Source: Corynebacterium deserti GIMN1.010 (GTDB taxonomy: Bacteria > Actinomycetota > Actinomycetes > Mycobacteriales > Mycobacteriaceae). Taken from it: a DNA stretch of 64,000 nt. Positions 63,348 to 64,000 of this stretch are shown one piece after another. Each line of letters starts with the position of its first letter. The first letter of the stretch is position 1. The position numbers and the translations under genes are program-made. The stretch covers positions 2,696,411 through 2,760,410 of the forward strand of contig NZ_CP009220.1 in the NCBI RefSeq assembly GCF_001277995.1. Reading direction: 5' to 3'. Below the pieces are notes generated by a model. That model saw nothing but the letters and a program-made list of their open reading frames with translations, was not told the DNA's origin and did no database searches.

Positions 63348-64000
63348 GGGTTAAGGGACAAAATGTGTGCTTTTAACAACGCAGAAACCCTACCCCACCA
63401 GCACTAACCCCAAGATTATGTGTCCTAACAACCACAAACCCCACCACACCCACCGAAATCCCCACCCCAACACCAACCTGTGATAACCCACCAACTACAC
63501 CGAACTAGGTGAACAGAACACGACCAACCTGCCCGGTCTGCACGGGCACCATGAGAAAAAACGGCACCACCACCAAAGGCACCACCCGCTGGCGCTGCAC
63601 CACCTGCGGCGCCAGCACCACCAACACCCGCACTGATGATCACCATGCCCGCAGATTCCAGCTCTTCATCAACTGGATCCAAAGCCCCCAATCCCTGACA
63701 ACCCTTGCACAACAACACCGAGTCACCCGCCGCACACTGACCCGATGGTTTCATAACTATTGGTACGTCGAAGTTCCCCGCAACACCGACCACCACCGCA
63801 TCTACGATCAACTCTTCATCGACGGCACCTACTTCAACACCAAATGCCTCCTGATAGCCTGCACCTTCGACCACGTCGTCGCCTGGCGCTGGTGCACCAA
63901 AGAAGACTCCTACAACTACACCCGCCTCTTCGATCAACTCCAGCCACCACTGATCGTGACCACCGACGGACAAAAAGGCGCACTCAAAGCCATCACCACC
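63348..64000 (+). mobile_element. Second IS1249-like copy, left part, cut by window
   Basis: From GGGTTAAGGGACAAAATGTG onward the 653 visible bases match the copy at 14138 base for base by eye, in the same orientation, offset 49210. The left flank is CCTGTCAC, so the target duplication differs from copy 1. The right end and its duplication lie outside the window. It marks the right edge of the defence island. Confidence 0.92.
63509..64000 (+). CDS. IS1249-family transposase, second copy, 3' end cut by window
   Basis: A GTG start at 63509 corresponds to 14299 in copy 1. The 164 visible codons give the same N-terminal zinc-ribbon (CPVCTG ... CTTCGAS), the helix-turn-helix segment and the first two catalytic aspartates (FIDGTYFNT, VTTDGQKG). 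No stop or frameshift is seen. The rest of the gene is beyond the edge. Confidence 0.9.
   Translation, partial: MNRTRPTCPVCTGTMRKNGTTTKGTTRWRCTTCGASTTNTRTDDHHARRFQLFINWIQSPQSLTTLAQQHRVTRRTLTRWFHNYWYVEVPRNTDHHRIYDQLFIDGTYFNTKCLLIACTFDHVVAWRWCTKEDSYNYTRLFDQLQPPLIVTTDGQKGALKAITT

Overview
The window is a chromosomal segment of a mycolic-acid-producing actinobacterium. Gene content, gene order and protein sequences match Corynebacterium glutamicum or a very close relative. The left half is the conserved mycolate-arabinogalactan cell-wall locus, whose order parallels the accD4-pks13-fadD32-Rv3802c ... aftB-ubiA-Rv3807c-glfT2-glf region of Mycobacterium tuberculosis. The organism call comes from memory of these families; no database search was possible.

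Region 1 (1-31.1 kb), envelope assembly, mostly on the minus strand. AccD3 (cut by the left edge), Pks13 and FadD32 activate, carboxylate and condense fatty acids into mycolates. The mycolyltransferases Cop1/PS1 and Cmt2, with a cutinase-like serine hydrolase and a lipoprotein, act on mycolates outside the membrane. GlfT2, Glf, UbiA, AftB and several PAP2-type membrane proteins build arabinogalactan and its polyprenyl donors. A PGRP-type peptidoglycan amidase, a TPM-domain protein and a flavin monooxygenase-like protein are interleaved. A complete IS1249-like element (14138-15604) with an 8-bp target duplication sits between the convergent DUF222/HNH gene and cmt2.

Region 2 (31.1-42.1 kb), housekeeping: glpK, a HAD phosphatase, plsC, serS, a FarR-type GntR regulator with a palindromic operator-like site upstream, a secreted septum-formation-domain protein, a small zincin-like metallopeptidase, a histidine phosphatase, pheA, an amidase and a CPBP-family membrane protein.

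Region 3 (42.1-50.1 kb), a SpaA-type sortase-assembled pilus cluster: major pilin (LPETG), class C sortase, LASTG pilin, large LPQTG pilin, second class C sortase. It is followed by an LCP-family cell-wall ligase gene and a lipoprotein gene.

Region 4 (52.4-63.3 kb), a defence island. It holds a DUF262/DUF1524 (GmrSD-like) nuclease gene; a tightly packed three-gene operon of an MmeI-like adenine methyltransferase, an SF2 helicase and a T5orf172-type GIY-YIG nuclease; a lone reverse transcriptase with a YRDD active site and a helical C-terminal extension, followed by about 410 bp of hairpin-rich DNA; and an Mrr-type endonuclease. A second IS1249-like copy, matching the first over the visible part, begins at 63348 and runs off the right edge. 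The best candidates for an under-described system are the reverse transcriptase with its structured flank and the methyltransferase-helicase-GIY-YIG operon.
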